A stretch of DNA of 64,000 nucleotides from Streptococcus sp. F0442 (GCF_000314795.2 NZ_KB373315.1:184501-248500); one strand, 5' to 3'; numbered from the stretch's first letter, positions 42,265 through 52,411 are shown. Numbers and translations are program-made. The notes: generated by a model from the letters alone, not told the origin.

Positions 42265-42983
42265 CTGATTTCACCTCCTATAAAGAGTTCATGCCCGTAG
42301 GCTGCATGCAGATTCTCTTTGGTAAAGGTTTCCTCTGTTTTCCCAAAAGCAATCAGTTTGCGATGAAGGAGGAGGACTTGGTCAAAGTAAGCTGGAACCT
42401 TGCTGAGATCGTGATGGACGATCAGGATGGTCTTGCCTTCCTTTTTCAGGGTTTGGAGTGTCTGCATGATGATGTCTTCGCTGACAGAGTCAATCCCTGC
42501 GAAGGGCTCATCCAAAAAGATGACCTCTGCTTCTTGGACCAAGCAGCGGGCGATTAGGACCCGTTGGAATTGCCCTCCCGAGAGTTGACCAATCTGGCGA
42601 TCCGCGAGATCAAGGAGATTGACAAGTTTTAGGGCATCTTCCACCTTTTGGAGATCCTCTTTGCTTTTTCGCTTGAAAATAGAAAGATGGGGGTAGAGGC
42701 CCAGTGAGACACACTCTCGCACCGTGATGGGGAAGTGGAAATCAATAGCTGTCTTTTGTTCGACGTAGGCCACTCGTTGAAGAACTTGGCCGAGATCTTT
42801 TTGATCGAGCAGGACTTTTCCCGAATGAGGGAGAAGTCCTAGCATAGCCTTGATCAGGGTTGATTTTCCAGCTCCGTTGGGGCCAAGAATTCCTAGGATG
42901 GTTGGCCCCTGGATGGTGAGGGAAAGATCCTCCAAGGCCAGTGTTTGCTGGTAAGCAACACTTAGATGTTCAATTTGAATCAT
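42261..42983 (-). CDS. Manganese ABC transporter ATP-binding protein
   Basis: A 240-residue ABC ATPase. Walker A '[10 protein letters not shown]' (about 34-43), signature 'LSGGQFQRV', Walker B '[12 protein letters not shown]', H-loop 'VHHDL'. It powers Mn2+ uptake with the permease and FimA-type lipoprotein. It heads the operon; the promoter and operator lie at 43004-43040, divergent from pepO. Confidence 0.93.
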   Translation of the reverse strand: MIQIEHLSVAYQQTLALEDLSLTIQGPTILGILGPNGAGKSTLIKAMLGLLPHSGKVLLDQKDLGQVLQRVAYVEQKTAIDFHFPITVRECVSLGLYPHLSIFKRKSKEDLQKVEDALKLVNLLDLADRQIGQLSGGQFQRVLIARCLVQEAEVIFLDEPFAGIDSVSEDIIMQTLQTLKKEGKTILIVHHDLSKVPAYFDQVLLLHRKLIAFGKTEETFTKENLHAAYGHELFIGGEIR

Positions 42984-43003
42984 GATTTTGCTCCTTTATC
43001 ATT

Positions 43004-43040
43004 AATATACATGAATGAAAAAATTAAGTCAAGTTAATTT
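43004..43040 (-). promoter_or_regulatory. Mn transporter promoter with overlapping ScaR/MntR operator
   Basis: Inverted repeat AAATTAA (43021-43027) / TTAATTT (43034-43040). On the minus strand the -35 TTGACT (43032-43027) lies inside it, 17 bp from -10 TATATT (43009-43004). A repressor here would block RNA polymerase. The palindrome resembles the ScaR site described for S. gordonii. Confidence 0.75.
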
Positions 43041-43131
43041 TAAAAATAATTTAGATTAACTCGCTTGTAATCATTGAAAAATAGACCTATTTTTGATAAG
43101 GTTAATAGAAAAGAATGAAAGTGAGAAGATC

Positions 43132-45027
43132 ATGGTACGTTTACAAGATGATTTTTATGATTACGTCAATGGAAAATGGGCTGAGACAGCAGTGATTCCT
43201 GATGACAAACCGTCAACTGGTGGTTTTATGGACTTGATTCAAGATATCGAAAACTTGATGTTGGATATTACCGGAAAATGGCAACGGGGAGAAGAGCTAC
43301 CTGAAGACAGCATTCTCCAAAACTTCGTCAAATACCATAAGATGGTGGCAGATTTTGATGCGCGGGAAGCAGCTGGTGTCGCTCCAGCTATGCCTTTGAT
43401 TAATGAAATTAAGGCCTTGTCTTCTTTTGAAGACTATACTAGCAAACTGGCATCTTTTGAATTAGCTGGCAAACCAAATCTCTTGCCATTTAGCGTATCA
43501 CCAGACTTTATGAATGCCCAAATGAATGTCTTATGGGGAGAAGCACTCGGTTTGATCTTGCCTGATACGACCTACTATGAAGAAGGCAATGAAAAAGGCC
43601 CAGAGTTATTGACTGTTTGGCGTCAAATGGTTGAAAAGCTCTTGGCAAAATTTGATTTCTCAGAGGAAGAAATCAAAGATATCCTGGATAAGGTGATTGC
43701 GGCCGATGCAGAATTGGCCAAATATGTCTTGTCAAACGAAGAAAAATCCGAGTACAACAAACTCTACCATCCTTATGAGTGGGATGATTTCAAGGCCTTG
43801 GTTCCAGAATTGCCGTTAGATAGCTTCTTTACAGAAGTGATCGGACAAACACCAGATAAAATCATCGTGCCAGAAGAGCGTTTCTGGAAGGAATTTGCAC
43901 CAAAATACTATTCAGCAGCCAACTGGGAAGCTCTTCATGCCAAGTTGAAACTCGGTGCAGCTCTTTCTTGGACATCTTTCTTGACTGAAGAAATCCGTGT
44001 CTTATCTGGTGAGTATAGCCGTACGATTACAGGGACACCAGAAGCACGTCCGAAAGAAAAAGCCGCTTTGGCTTTGGCAGAAGGCCCTTATAGCCAAGCG
44101 CTTGGACTCTGGTATGCAGGTGAAAAATTCTCACCAGAAGCAAAAGCAGACGTAGAGCATAAAGTAGCGACTATGATTGAGGTCTACAAGGATCGTCTTG
44201 AAAAAGCAGACTGGCTCGCTCCTGAAACCCGCGAAAAAGCCATTGTCAAACTCAATGTCATCACACCGCATATCGGCTACCCTGAAAAATTACCAGAAAC
44301 GTATGCCAAAAAGATCATCGACGAGAGCAAGGCCTTGGTGGAAAATGCTCAAAAATTGGCTCAAATTTCCATTGCCCATACTTGGAGCAAGTGGAACCAA
44401 CCAGTCGATCGGAGCGAATGGCATATGCCAGCTAATATGGTCAATGCCTACTATGATCCGCAACAAAACCAAATCGTCTTCCCAGCAGCGATTCTGCAGG
44501 CACCTTTCTATGACCTTCACCAATCGTCATCAGCTAACTACGGCGGAATCGGTGCAGTCATTGCCCATGAAATCTCCCATGCCTTTGACACCAATGGAGC
44601 ATCCTTTGATGAGCACGGTAGCTTGAAAGACTGGTGGAAACCAGAAGATTACGAAGCCTTTACCGCTCGCACGCAAAAGGTTATCGATCAGTTCGAAGGC
44701 CAAGACTCTTACGGTGCCAAGATCAACGGGAAATTGACCGTTTCTGAAAACGTAGCAGACCTCGGAGGAATCGCTGCAGCCCTTGAAGCCGCTAAGAAAG
44801 AAGCAGACTTCTCCGCAGAAGAATTCTTCACCAACTTTGCCCGCATCTGGCGCATGAAAGCTCGGACAGAGTACATGCAACTCCTCGCAAGTGTCGATGT
44901 CCACGCACCAGGAAAACTCCGCACCAATGTCCAATTGCCAAACTTTGACGAATTCTTTGAAACCTTTGATGTCAAAGAAGGAGATGGCATGTGGCGCGCA
45001 CCAGAGGATCGTGTAATTATTTGGTAG
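43132..45027 (+). CDS. pepO: Endopeptidase PepO (M13 family)
   Basis: A 631-residue M13 (neprilysin) zinc endopeptidase. The zinc site is HEISH (His479) in 'VIAHEISHAFD', with the third ligand Glu in 'ENVADLGGIA' and 'NMVNAYYDPQ' as a substrate-binding block. It hydrolyses peptides of moderate size. ATG 43132 gives the standard length; the frame extends upstream to 43093 without a start that fits. It is divergent from the Mn transporter, as in S. parasanguinis and S. gordonii. Confidence 0.95.
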   Translation: MVRLQDDFYDYVNGKWAETAVIPDDKPSTGGFMDLIQDIENLMLDITGKWQRGEELPEDSILQNFVKYHKMVADFDAREAAGVAPAMPLINEIKALSSFEDYTSKLASFELAGKPNLLPFSVSPDFMNAQMNVLWGEALGLILPDTTYYEEGNEKGPELLTVWRQMVEKLLAKFDFSEEEIKDILDKVIAADAELAKYVLSNEEKSEYNKLYHPYEWDDFKALVPELPLDSFFTEVIGQTPDKIIVPEERFWKEFAPKYYSAANWEALHAKLKLGAALSWTSFLTEEIRVLSGEYSRTITGTPEARPKEKAALALAEGPYSQALGLWYAGEKFSPEAKADVEHKVATMIEVYKDRLEKADWLAPETREKAIVKLNVITPHIGYPEKLPETYAKKIIDESKALVENAQKLAQISIAHTWSKWNQPVDRSEWHMPANMVNAYYDPQQNQIVFPAAILQAPFYDLHQSSSANYGGIGAVIAHEISHAFDTNGASFDEHGSLKDWWKPEDYEAFTARTQKVIDQFEGQDSYGAKINGKLTVSENVADLGGIAAALEAAKKEADFSAEEFFTNFARIWRMKARTEYMQLLASVDVHAPGKLRTNVQLPNFDEFFETFDVKEGDGMWRAPEDRVIIW

Positions 45028-45129
45028 TCTAGACTTCAGTTAAGCAATTGATTGATTTTCTTGATCGCTCGTGAAAAAAACTAAAAATCCCCGAAGTCAA
45101 GTTTCTAAGATGACTTTGTCAATAAACTA

Positions 45130-45165
45130 AGAACTCCCCTACCTTATGGTAATGGGAGTTCTTTT
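45130..45165 (+). terminator. Bidirectional terminator between pepO and the carboxypeptidase gene
   Basis: AGAACTCCC (45130-45138) / GGGAGTTCT (45154-45162), followed by Ts. Confidence 0.85.
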
Positions 45166-46479
45166 CTATTTTCTTCTTTTTGGATCGGTTTGTTTAAAGA
45201 TCAGGTATAAAATTCCGGCAGGCAGGAAGCAGAAGAGCCACATGGCATCTAGTCCCTTGCTTTTACTGCTAGAGTTCGTTGCTTTAGACTCGCTCACGGC
45301 CATCCCTGCTTTAATGCTTGGAGATACCTGTTGCAAGCCGTTTTGGACGACCAGGCGGTTGTTCTCCAGCTTAATTGCTGGATTCGTGCCTTTTTTAACG
45401 GTTGCATAGAAGTCTTGCTTCAGTTGAATGGTCTTCCCGTCGATGGTGTGTTCCCCTGCAGAAAGGACTTTTTTATACTGGTAGTCTGCGAACATTTTCT
45501 CAGCCAAGGTATTTCCGATTTGATTGCGGTAGCTTTCGGCGATCTCGACATCGTAGTTTCCAACGCCTAGGATGACTTCGATAATCCGCTGTTTACCCCG
45601 TTTGGTTGTTGCGGTGTAGTTGTAGTCGGCAGTTGGGCTAGATCCTGTCTTGAGGCCATCTGTCCCCTTGAGGGAGAATTTTCCACCTTCGAGGGAAGTG
45701 TTGTAATTATCATAGCTTTGCTCGTAGGGGGTTCCTTCCATGATGGTGGTGTGGGCTTGCTTGGTGTATTCCAACATCTCTGGCAGATCGTTTACGATGT
45801 GATAAGCCAGAATAGACATGTCCCGCGCCGTAATTTCGTTGTTGGCATGGACATCATAGCGCTGTGGATTGTAGTGGCCCTGGAGCACCGAAATCATCGC
45901 CCCATTTGGATTGTGCCATTTGGTATTTGTCATTCCCATTTCTTGCGCGTACTGATTCATTAGATCCAAAAATTTATCGGGATCATTGTCAGTGACAGCG
46001 TTGGCGAGCATAATTACAGCTGCGCTGGAAGAGGGAACAAAGAGCATCTTGATCAATTCCGATACTTTGTAGTCTACGCCAGCCACAATCGGTGAGTTGC
46101 TTAACAGATTGTTTTCCGAAATGGCTTGGTCTGACGCAGTTGCTGTAACCACGGTATCGTACTTGATCTTGCCTTCTTTGAGGGCTCGAAAGACTACATA
46201 GGCACTCATGAGCTTGGCCATGCTGCCTGAGTCACGGACCGTGTCGATATTGTCCCCGTATAGAATAGCTCCAGTATTGGCGTCGATGACGATGTCTGCC
46301 TTTGGTTTGAAAAAATCATCCAATTCTAATCCAGCATCGGCTGCGATTTTCATGACATCTTCTTGCTGATAGATATCGTCCGCAAAAGCAGTAGAGATAG
46401 GGCCTAATGTCAAGACTCCCACAAGGAGGGACAAGAGGCAGTGTTTTAGTCGTTTGTGTAAATGTCTCTCGTTATTCAT
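45166..46479 (-). CDS. D-alanyl-D-alanine carboxypeptidase (PBP4/DacA-like) with altered SxN motif
   Basis: About 437 residues: an N-terminal signal segment ('HCLLSLLVGVLTLGPIST' ending AFA), a peptidase S11 domain, a beta-rich DUF1958-type domain, and a C-terminal membrane anchor with 'KRRK' end. Catalytic SMAK (Ser86) and KTG (267-269) motifs are intact. The usual SxN motif is 'SSS' (140-142), with Asn replaced by Ser. It trims peptidoglycan stem peptides. ATG 46479 fits the extended -10 at 46487-46495, giving a leaderless mRNA; ATG 46488 overlaps the -10 hexamer and would not be transcribed. Confidence 0.85.
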   Translation of the reverse strand: MNNERHLHKRLKHCLLSLLVGVLTLGPISTAFADDIYQQEDVMKIAADAGLELDDFFKPKADIVIDANTGAILYGDNIDTVRDSGSMAKLMSAYVVFRALKEGKIKYDTVVTATASDQAISENNLLSNSPIVAGVDYKVSELIKMLFVPSSSAAVIMLANAVTDNDPDKFLDLMNQYAQEMGMTNTKWHNPNGAMISVLQGHYNPQRYDVHANNEITARDMSILAYHIVNDLPEMLEYTKQAHTTIMEGTPYEQSYDNYNTSLEGGKFSLKGTDGLKTGSSPTADYNYTATTKRGKQRIIEVILGVGNYDVEIAESYRNQIGNTLAEKMFADYQYKKVLSAGEHTIDGKTIQLKQDFYATVKKGTNPAIKLENNRLVVQNGLQQVSPSIKAGMAVSESKATNSSSKSKGLDAMWLFCFLPAGILYLIFKQTDPKRRK

Positions 46480-46486
46480 AAATTCC

Positions 46487-46495
46487 ATTATATCA
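46487..46495 (-). promoter_or_regulatory. Extended -10 promoter giving a leaderless mRNA
   Basis: TGATATAAT on the minus strand (TATAAT at 46492-46487). Seven bases separate it from ATG 46479, so the start codon is at or next to the transcription start. No good -35 lies upstream. Confidence 0.6.
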
Positions 46496-46576
46496 TACAG
46501 GTCAGGGATTAAAACGGAAAAAATTCTAGAAAAAGAAGAAAGTGAAAAAATAAAGAAGAAAGAGAATAATTTCGCA

Positions 46577-46613
46577 GTAAAAGCGTTTACATTTTCTTAG
46601 AAAGTGCTATAAT
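46577..46613 (+). promoter_or_regulatory. cre-overlapped promoter of the oligopeptide-binding gene
   Basis: TAAAAGCGTTTACA (46578-46591) fits cre at all but one position. -35 TTTACA (46586-46591) overlaps it; 16 bp further is extended -10 TGCTATAAT (46605-46613). CcpA binding would block the promoter. Confidence 0.7.
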
Positions 46614-46652
46614 TTAAATTGAGTATAACATTTTTACAATGAGGTGAATCAT

Positions 46653-48629
46653 ATGAACAAAGGGAAGGTACTCTTAGCGACCAGCGCTCTGCTTTTATCA
46701 GCTGGTGTCCTAGTGGCTTGCTCAGGTGGAAAATCTGGAAGTTCTGGCGAACAGACGTTTAGCTATGTCTATACCACGGATCCAGATACTCTTGACTATT
46801 CGATTTCCAATAAAAAATCGACTTCCGAGTTTACAGGAAATGCGGTAGATGGCTTATTGGAAGTGGACAAGTATGGGAATTTGATCCCATCGCTTGCTAA
46901 AGACTGGACTGTTTCTAAGGACGGTTTGACCTATACCTATAAACTTCGCGAAGGGGTCAAATGGATGACTTCTGAAGGGGAAGAATATGGGGAAGTCAAG
47001 GCGCAAGACTTTGTGACAGGTCTTCAGCACGCGGCGGATAAGAAATCTTCGGCCCTCTATCTCGTCCAAAAATCTGTCAAAGGCTTGGATGATTATGTCT
47101 CAGGAAAAACCAAAGACTTCTCAACGGTTGGTATCAAAGCCATTGATGATTATACCGTTCAATATACCTTGAGCCAGCCTGAAAGCTTCTGGAATTCTAA
47201 GACCACGATGGGGATCCTGATGCCGGTCAACGAAGAATTCTTGAAATCCAAGGGAGATGATTACGGTCAAGGAACCTCTCCGTCTAGTATCCTCTACTGC
47301 GGACCTTATTTGATCAAATCCATCACTTCGAAATCTTCTGCGACATTAGAAAAGAATCCAACCTACTGGGATGCGGATAATGTTAAAATCAGTAAAGTGA
47401 AGCTGACCTATTATGATGGACAAGACTCCGAGTCTCTGATCCGTGGATTTGATAACGGCGACTATACAATTGCCCGTGTTTTCCCAAATGGTTCCAACTA
47501 TAAGAGTGTAGAGAAGAAGCATAAGGACGACATCGTCTATACTGACCAAGGTTCCTCAACCTATAATCTTTCATTCAACATTGACCGTCAGGCCTATGAA
47601 ATCACAAAGAAGACCACGGATGCTCAAAAGGCCTCTACCAAGAAAGCAATCTTGAATAAGGACTTCCGTCAAGCCATTATGTTTGCCTTTAACCGCAAGG
47701 CTTATGTAGCGCAAGCTAACGGGGAAGCGGGTGCCAATAAGGTGATCCGTAATACCTTTACGCCACCAAACTTTGTCCAAATCGATGGCAAACAATTTGG
47801 TGATGCAGTAGAAAAAGACTTGGAAGCTTATGGGGATGAATGGAAAGGGGTCTCTGTTGCAGATGGAAAAGACACCCTCTACAATCCAACCAAGGCCAAA
47901 GAAGAGTTTGCCAAAGCTAAGGCAGACTTGCAGGCTCAAGGAGTTGAATTCCCAATTCATTTGGATCTTCCAACTTCTTCGACTTTTACGGAAGGAATCA
48001 AACAAGCCCAATCATTCAAACAGTCGATTGAATCTACATTGGGAGCAGAAAATATTGTCATCGATCTGAATATGGTTTCTGAGGATGATCTTCAACGAGT
48101 GACTTACTTTGCTGAAAATGCTTCCCAACAAGACTGGGATCTAAACAATAACTTGGGCTGGGGACCAGACTATACGGACCCATCTTCTTACATCGACATC
48201 ACCAGTGGTAAATCTGGTGAAAATGCCAATGCTTACTTTGGATTCGATGCTGGTACGGATAATGCGGCCGCAAAAGCAGCTGGCTTTGATGAGTACGATC
48301 AATTAATTGAAGACGCTCAAAAAGAAAACACAGATGTCAACAAGCGTTATGAAAAATATGCTGCGGCTCAAGCTTGGTTGACCGATAGCGCCCTCTTGAT
48401 TCCGATTCATTCAGATGGAGCTTCTCCAGTCGTTCGTAAGACTGTACCATACTCTGCCGCCTTTGCTTGGACCGGCCATAAGGGTCAAACCTTCAACTAT
48501 AAGTATTTAGAAGTTCAAGACAAGGTCGTAGCGGCGAAAGACTACGACAAAGCGCGTGAACAATGGAAGAAAGAAAAAGAAAAATCCAATAAAAAAGCGC
48601 AAAAAGAACTTGAAAAGCATGTGAAATAG
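46653..48629 (+). CDS. Oligopeptide-binding lipoprotein (AliA/AliB/HppA type)
   Basis: A 658-residue peptide-binding lipoprotein. The signal peptide ends in lipobox 'VLVAC', placing lipid on Cys at about residue 23. The SBP_bac_5 domain has 'KYGNLIPSLAKDWTVSKDGL', 'YTYKLREGVKW' and 'DWDLNNNLGWGPDY'. It delivers peptides to an Ami-type ABC permease encoded elsewhere; no permease or ATPase is nearby, which marks it as an orphan binding protein like AliA and AliB. Such proteins influence competence and nutritional sensing. The start ATG 46653 has GAGGTG six bases upstream. The promoter carries a cre. Confidence 0.88.
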   Translation: MNKGKVLLATSALLLSAGVLVACSGGKSGSSGEQTFSYVYTTDPDTLDYSISNKKSTSEFTGNAVDGLLEVDKYGNLIPSLAKDWTVSKDGLTYTYKLREGVKWMTSEGEEYGEVKAQDFVTGLQHAADKKSSALYLVQKSVKGLDDYVSGKTKDFSTVGIKAIDDYTVQYTLSQPESFWNSKTTMGILMPVNEEFLKSKGDDYGQGTSPSSILYCGPYLIKSITSKSSATLEKNPTYWDADNVKISKVKLTYYDGQDSESLIRGFDNGDYTIARVFPNGSNYKSVEKKHKDDIVYTDQGSSTYNLSFNIDRQAYEITKKTTDAQKASTKKAILNKDFRQAIMFAFNRKAYVAQANGEAGANKVIRNTFTPPNFVQIDGKQFGDAVEKDLEAYGDEWKGVSVADGKDTLYNPTKAKEEFAKAKADLQAQGVEFPIHLDLPTSSTFTEGIKQAQSFKQSIESTLGAENIVIDLNMVSEDDLQRVTYFAENASQQDWDLNNNLGWGPDYTDPSSYIDITSGKSGENANAYFGFDAGTDNAAAKAAGFDEYDQLIEDAQKENTDVNKRYEKYAAAQAWLTDSALLIPIHSDGASPVVRKTVPYSAAFAWTGHKGQTFNYKYLEVQDKVVAAKDYDKAREQWKKEKEKSNKKAQKELEKHVK

Positions 48630-48653
48630 ACTTTTCTTAGCGAAAACAGGATG

Positions 48654-48684
48654 GACAGGTCCCGTATGGGACCTGTCTTTTTCT
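48654..48684 (+). terminator. Terminator after the oligopeptide-binding gene
   Basis: GACAGGTCCC (48654-48663) / GGGACCTGTC (48668-48677), loop GTAT, then five Ts. Confidence 0.9.
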
Positions 48685-48714
48685 TTATCTGATCCTTTAA
48701 AAATCCCCTAAAAA

Positions 48715-48723
48715 TGGTATAAT
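48715..48723 (+). promoter_or_regulatory. Extended -10 of leuS
   Basis: TGGTATAAT, 30 bp before the leuS ATG. There is no room for a T-box leader, so leucine-tRNA control by that route is absent here. Confidence 0.65.
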
Positions 48724-48752
48724 AGGAGCATCACGAAAATTGGAGAGACGCT

Positions 48753-51254
48753 ATGAGTTTTTACAATCATAAAGAAATCGAGCCTAAGTGGCAAAAATAC
48801 TGGGCTGACCATCATACTTTTAAGACAGGAACTGACGCCTCAAAACCGAAGTTTTATGCATTGGATATGTTCCCTTACCCATCTGGAGCGGGTCTACACG
48901 TAGGACACCCAGAAGGCTACACAGCGACCGATATCCTCAGCCGTTTCAAACGTGCACAAGGCTACAACGTCCTTCACCCAATGGGATGGGATGCTTTTGG
49001 TTTGCCTGCAGAGCAATATGCGATGGATACAGGGAATGACCCAGCGGAATTTACAGCGGAAAACATTGCTAACTTCAAACGTCAAATCAATGCGCTTGGA
49101 TTCTCTTACGACTGGGACCGTGAAGTCAATACGACAGATCCGAACTACTACAAGTGGACGCAATGGATTTTCACCAAGCTTTACGAAAAAGGCTTGGCCT
49201 ATGAAGCGGAAGTGCCAGTAAACTGGGTGGAAGAATTGGGAACAGCCATCGCCAACGAAGAAGTCCTTCCTGACGGAACTTCTGAGCGTGGAGGCTATCC
49301 AGTTGTCCGCAAACCAATGCGCCAATGGATGCTTAAAATCACGGCCTATGCAGAGCGCTTGCTCAACGATTTGGATGACCTAGATTGGCCAGAGTCTATC
49401 AAAGACATGCAACGCAACTGGATTGGGAAATCAACTGGTGCCAATGTCACTTTTAAGGTGAAAGGGACTGATAAGGAATTCACCGTCTTTACCACTCGTC
49501 CGGATACCCTTTTTGGGGCGACCTTCACTGTTTTGGCGCCTGAGCATGACTTGGTAGATGCTATCACAAGTCCTGAACAAGCTGAGGCTGTAGCTGATTA
49601 CAAACACCAAGCTAGCCTCAAATCAGACTTGGCTCGTACTGACCTTGCCAAGGAAAAAACAGGGGTTTGGACGGGTGCTTATGCGATCAACCCTGTCAAT
49701 GGCAAAGAAATTCCAATCTGGATTGCGGACTATGTTCTTTCTAGCTATGGAACAGGTGCTGTTATGGCCGTCCCTGCCCATGATGAGCGTGACTGGGAAT
49801 TTGCTAAACAATTCAGCCTTCCAATCGTAGAAGTGCTGGAAGGTGGAAATGTAGAAGAAGCTGCCTACACAGAAGATGGCCTTCACGTCAACTCTGACTT
49901 CTTGAACGGGCTTAACAAAGAAGAAGCGATTGCTAAAATTGTGGCTTGGTTGGAAGAAAAAGGTTGTGGTCAAGAGAAGGTGACTTACCGCCTTCGCGAC
50001 TGGCTCTTTAGCCGTCAACGTTACTGGGGTGAGCCAATCCCAATCATTCATTGGGAAGATGGAACTTCGACAGCCGTTCCAGAAAGTGAATTGCCACTTG
50101 TCTTACCAGTCACCAAGGATATCCGCCCTTCAGGTACTGGTGAAAGCCCATTGGCTAACTTGACAGACTGGCTGGAAGTGACTCGTGAAGATGGCGTCAA
50201 AGGTCGTCGTGAGACGAATACCATGCCACAATGGGCAGGTTCAAGCTGGTATTACCTCCGCTATATCGACCCACACAACACAGAAAAATTGTCTGATGAG
50301 GACCTCCTCAAACAATGGTTGCCAGTCGATATTTATGTGGGTGGGGCAGAACACGCCGTGCTCCACTTGCTCTACGCTCGTTTCTGGCACAAATTCCTAT
50401 ATGATATCGGTGTTGTTCCAACCAAAGAACCATTCCAAAAACTCTTTAACCAAGGAATGATCTTGGGAACCAGCTACCGTGACCACCGTGGTGCTCTTGT
50501 GGCGACTGACAAGGTTGAAAAACGTGACGGTTCCTTCTTCCATGTGGAAACAGGAGAAGAATTGGAGCAAGCACCAGCTAAGATGTCTAAATCCCTCAAG
50601 AACGTGGTCAACCCAGACGATGTGGTGGAACAATACGGTGCCGATACCCTTCGTGTCTATGAAATGTTCATGGGCCCACTTGACGCTTCTATCGCTTGGT
50701 CTGAAGAAGGTCTGGAAGGAAGCCGTAAATTCCTTGACCGTGTTTACCGTTTGATTACAAGTAAAGAAATCGTTGCGGACAACAATGGTGCTCTTGACAA
50801 GGTTTATAACGAAACCGTTAAGGCTGTCACAGAGCAAATCGAGTCCATGAAATTCAACACAGCCATTGCCCAGCTCATGGTCTTTGTCAACGCAGCTAAC
50901 AAGGAAGACAAACTCTATGTGGACTACGCTAAAGGCTTTATTCAATTGATCGCCCCTTTTGCCCCTCACTTGGCAGAAGAACTCTGGCAAACAGTGGCAG
51001 CAACAGGTGAGTCAATCTCTTACGTAGCTTGGCCAACATGGGACGAAAGCAAATTGGTTGAAGACGAAATCGAAATCGTCGTCCAAATCAAAGGTAAAGT
51101 CCGTGCTAAACTCATGGTCGCTAAAGACCTTTCACGTGAAGAATTGCAAGAAGTCGCTCTGGCTGACGAAAAAGTCAAAGCAGAAATTGATGGCAAGGAC
51201 ATCGTGAAAGTGATTAGTGTACCGAACAAGCTTGTAAATATCGTAACGAAATAA
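48753..51254 (+). CDS. leuS: Leucyl-tRNA synthetase
   Basis: An 833-residue class I synthetase of normal length that charges tRNA-Leu. The HIGH motif is seen as HVGH in '[14 protein letters not shown]' (about 45-50). The editing domain (CP1) includes '[12 protein letters not shown]'. KMSKS occurs in '[16 protein letters not shown]'. The C-terminal anticodon-binding domain follows. AGAGACGCT precedes the ATG. Monocistronic, with its own promoter and terminator. Confidence 0.98.
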   Translation: MSFYNHKEIEPKWQKYWADHHTFKTGTDASKPKFYALDMFPYPSGAGLHVGHPEGYTATDILSRFKRAQGYNVLHPMGWDAFGLPAEQYAMDTGNDPAEFTAENIANFKRQINALGFSYDWDREVNTTDPNYYKWTQWIFTKLYEKGLAYEAEVPVNWVEELGTAIANEEVLPDGTSERGGYPVVRKPMRQWMLKITAYAERLLNDLDDLDWPESIKDMQRNWIGKSTGANVTFKVKGTDKEFTVFTTRPDTLFGATFTVLAPEHDLVDAITSPEQAEAVADYKHQASLKSDLARTDLAKEKTGVWTGAYAINPVNGKEIPIWIADYVLSSYGTGAVMAVPAHDERDWEFAKQFSLPIVEVLEGGNVEEAAYTEDGLHVNSDFLNGLNKEEAIAKIVAWLEEKGCGQEKVTYRLRDWLFSRQRYWGEPIPIIHWEDGTSTAVPESELPLVLPVTKDIRPSGTGESPLANLTDWLEVTREDGVKGRRETNTMPQWAGSSWYYLRYIDPHNTEKLSDEDLLKQWLPVDIYVGGAEHAVLHLLYARFWHKFLYDIGVVPTKEPFQKLFNQGMILGTSYRDHRGALVATDKVEKRDGSFFHVETGEELEQAPAKMSKSLKNVVNPDDVVEQYGADTLRVYEMFMGPLDASIAWSEEGLEGSRKFLDRVYRLITSKEIVADNNGALDKVYNETVKAVTEQIESMKFNTAIAQLMVFVNAANKEDKLYVDYAKGFIQLIAPFAPHLAEELWQTVAATGESISYVAWPTWDESKLVEDEIEIVVQIKGKVRAKLMVAKDLSREELQEVALADEKVKAEIDGKDIVKVISVPNKLVNIVTK

Positions 51255-51265
51255 AGTTAAAAGTC

Positions 51266-51296
51266 CTTCAGAGCTAAGTTCTGGAGGATTTTTGAA
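51266..51296 (+). terminator. Terminator after leuS
   Basis: AGTCCTTCAGA pairs with TCTGGAGGATT (one T-G pair), loop of seven bases, followed by Ts. Confidence 0.7.
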
Positions 51297-51448
51297 TTCA
51301 TTTAGAGAATTAACAAAAAAATTTACATAATTTCATAGAGATAAATCACTATTTAAAGAATTTTTTAGTTTTATCCCTCAAAATGCTTTTATTTTTTGAG
51401 TGAATACATTATAATTATATCAAAGAAAAAGTTTAAAGGAGATTTCTT

Positions 51449-52120
51449 ATGTCTAAGAAAATCAAAGATGAAAACGGGAATGTTTATGTGAAAAAAACAC
51501 CCTTCTACAAGAAATGGTGGTTTATTTTGCTTGTGGTGTTAATTGCTTATGGTGCTGTAACGAAGGGTGGAGGTTCAATAACTTCAGATAATTCAACAAG
51601 TGACTCAACGGCAAAACAAACGACCAGTTCCACTGAGCAAGCAACTAATGATAAAAATGGGAAAACTGCAGTATCTGAAGAGAGTAAGTCTGACGAGAAG
51701 AAATCTGTAGCACAAGCTATTCCAAAAATTGGTGAAGTTACTAAAGTGGGGGATGTTGAATATATTGTAAATTCTAAGTCTATTTCTCAAAATGTTGGAG
51801 GAGAGTACGGAAAGACAGCAAATGGTAGCTACTTAATTTTAAATGTAACAGTAAAAAATTCAGGAAAAAAATCAATTACTGTTACGAACGATTTCTTTAA
51901 ACTGCTAAAAGGTGATACGGAGTATGAAACTGATAGTGTAGCTGGTATGTATGCTAATGAGGAAGGAAAATTCTTTCTTTCGGAGTTAAATCCTGAAAAC
52001 AGCATCACTGGTAATGTGGTTTTCGACCTTAATGCAGAAACTGCTAATGCATCAGGACTTGTATTACAAGTACAAACTGGTGTTTGGGGAACACAAAAAG
52101 GAAAAATAAACTTGGATTGA
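51449..52120 (+). CDS. DUF4352 domain secreted/membrane protein
   Basis: A 223-residue protein with one N-terminal helix (about 22-40), a Ser/Thr/Lys-rich linker (50-90), and a C-terminal Ig-like DUF4352 domain ('GSYLILNVTVKNSGKKSITV', 'DLNAETANASGLVLQVQ'). It is anchored in the membrane with the domain outside. Low-complexity linker and lower codon bias suggest an accessory gene. AAAGGAG precedes the ATG. Function is not known. Confidence 0.78.
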   Translation: MSKKIKDENGNVYVKKTPFYKKWWFILLVVLIAYGAVTKGGGSITSDNSTSDSTAKQTTSSTEQATNDKNGKTAVSEESKSDEKKSVAQAIPKIGEVTKVGDVEYIVNSKSISQNVGGEYGKTANGSYLILNVTVKNSGKKSITVTNDFFKLLKGDTEYETDSVAGMYANEEGKFFLSELNPENSITGNVVFDLNAETANASGLVLQVQTGVWGTQKGKINLD

Positions 52121-52161
52121 TAAGTCGTTTATGTATAGACATTACGCTTGTCTCTTTCATC

Positions 52162-52201
52162 AAAAAAGCTTCGGTAGGAAGAACCCTACCGAGGCTTTTT
52201 T
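52162..52201 (+). terminator. Terminator after the DUF4352 gene
   Basis: AAAAAAGCTTCGGTAGG (52162-52178) pairs with CCTACCGAGGCTTTTTT (52185-52201), with one T-G pair. Confidence 0.85.
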
Positions 52202-52364
52202 AACAAATTTCATTCTGCATGATAGTGAAGAGATGTAAAACTCAGTGTCGTTCGAAAAGGAGTATAAATGTTGCTTTTCTTCCAAGGAAGATGGTGTAAA
52301 AGGATTAAAAAATCTGGTATTTTGAAGTTCCTCAAGGATCCTGTGGACATATTCTTAGATTTTT

Positions 52365-52411
52365 ATTTCGATATCGAAATAGTTGACAGATGTAATCGAA
52401 AGTATTACAAT
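52365..52411 (+). promoter_or_regulatory. MarR-operon promoter with palindromic operator
   Basis: Perfect 16-bp palindrome ATTTCGATATCGAAAT (52365-52380) abuts -35 TTGACA (52383-52388), 17 bp, -10 TACAAT (52406-52411). A second half-site TTCGATAT (52425-52432) lies after the -10. The MarR-type regulator encoded just downstream probably controls itself here. Confidence 0.7.

Noticed and set aside
43093..43131. N-terminal extension of PepO
   Set aside because: No ribosome site, and the start at 43132 gives the known family length.
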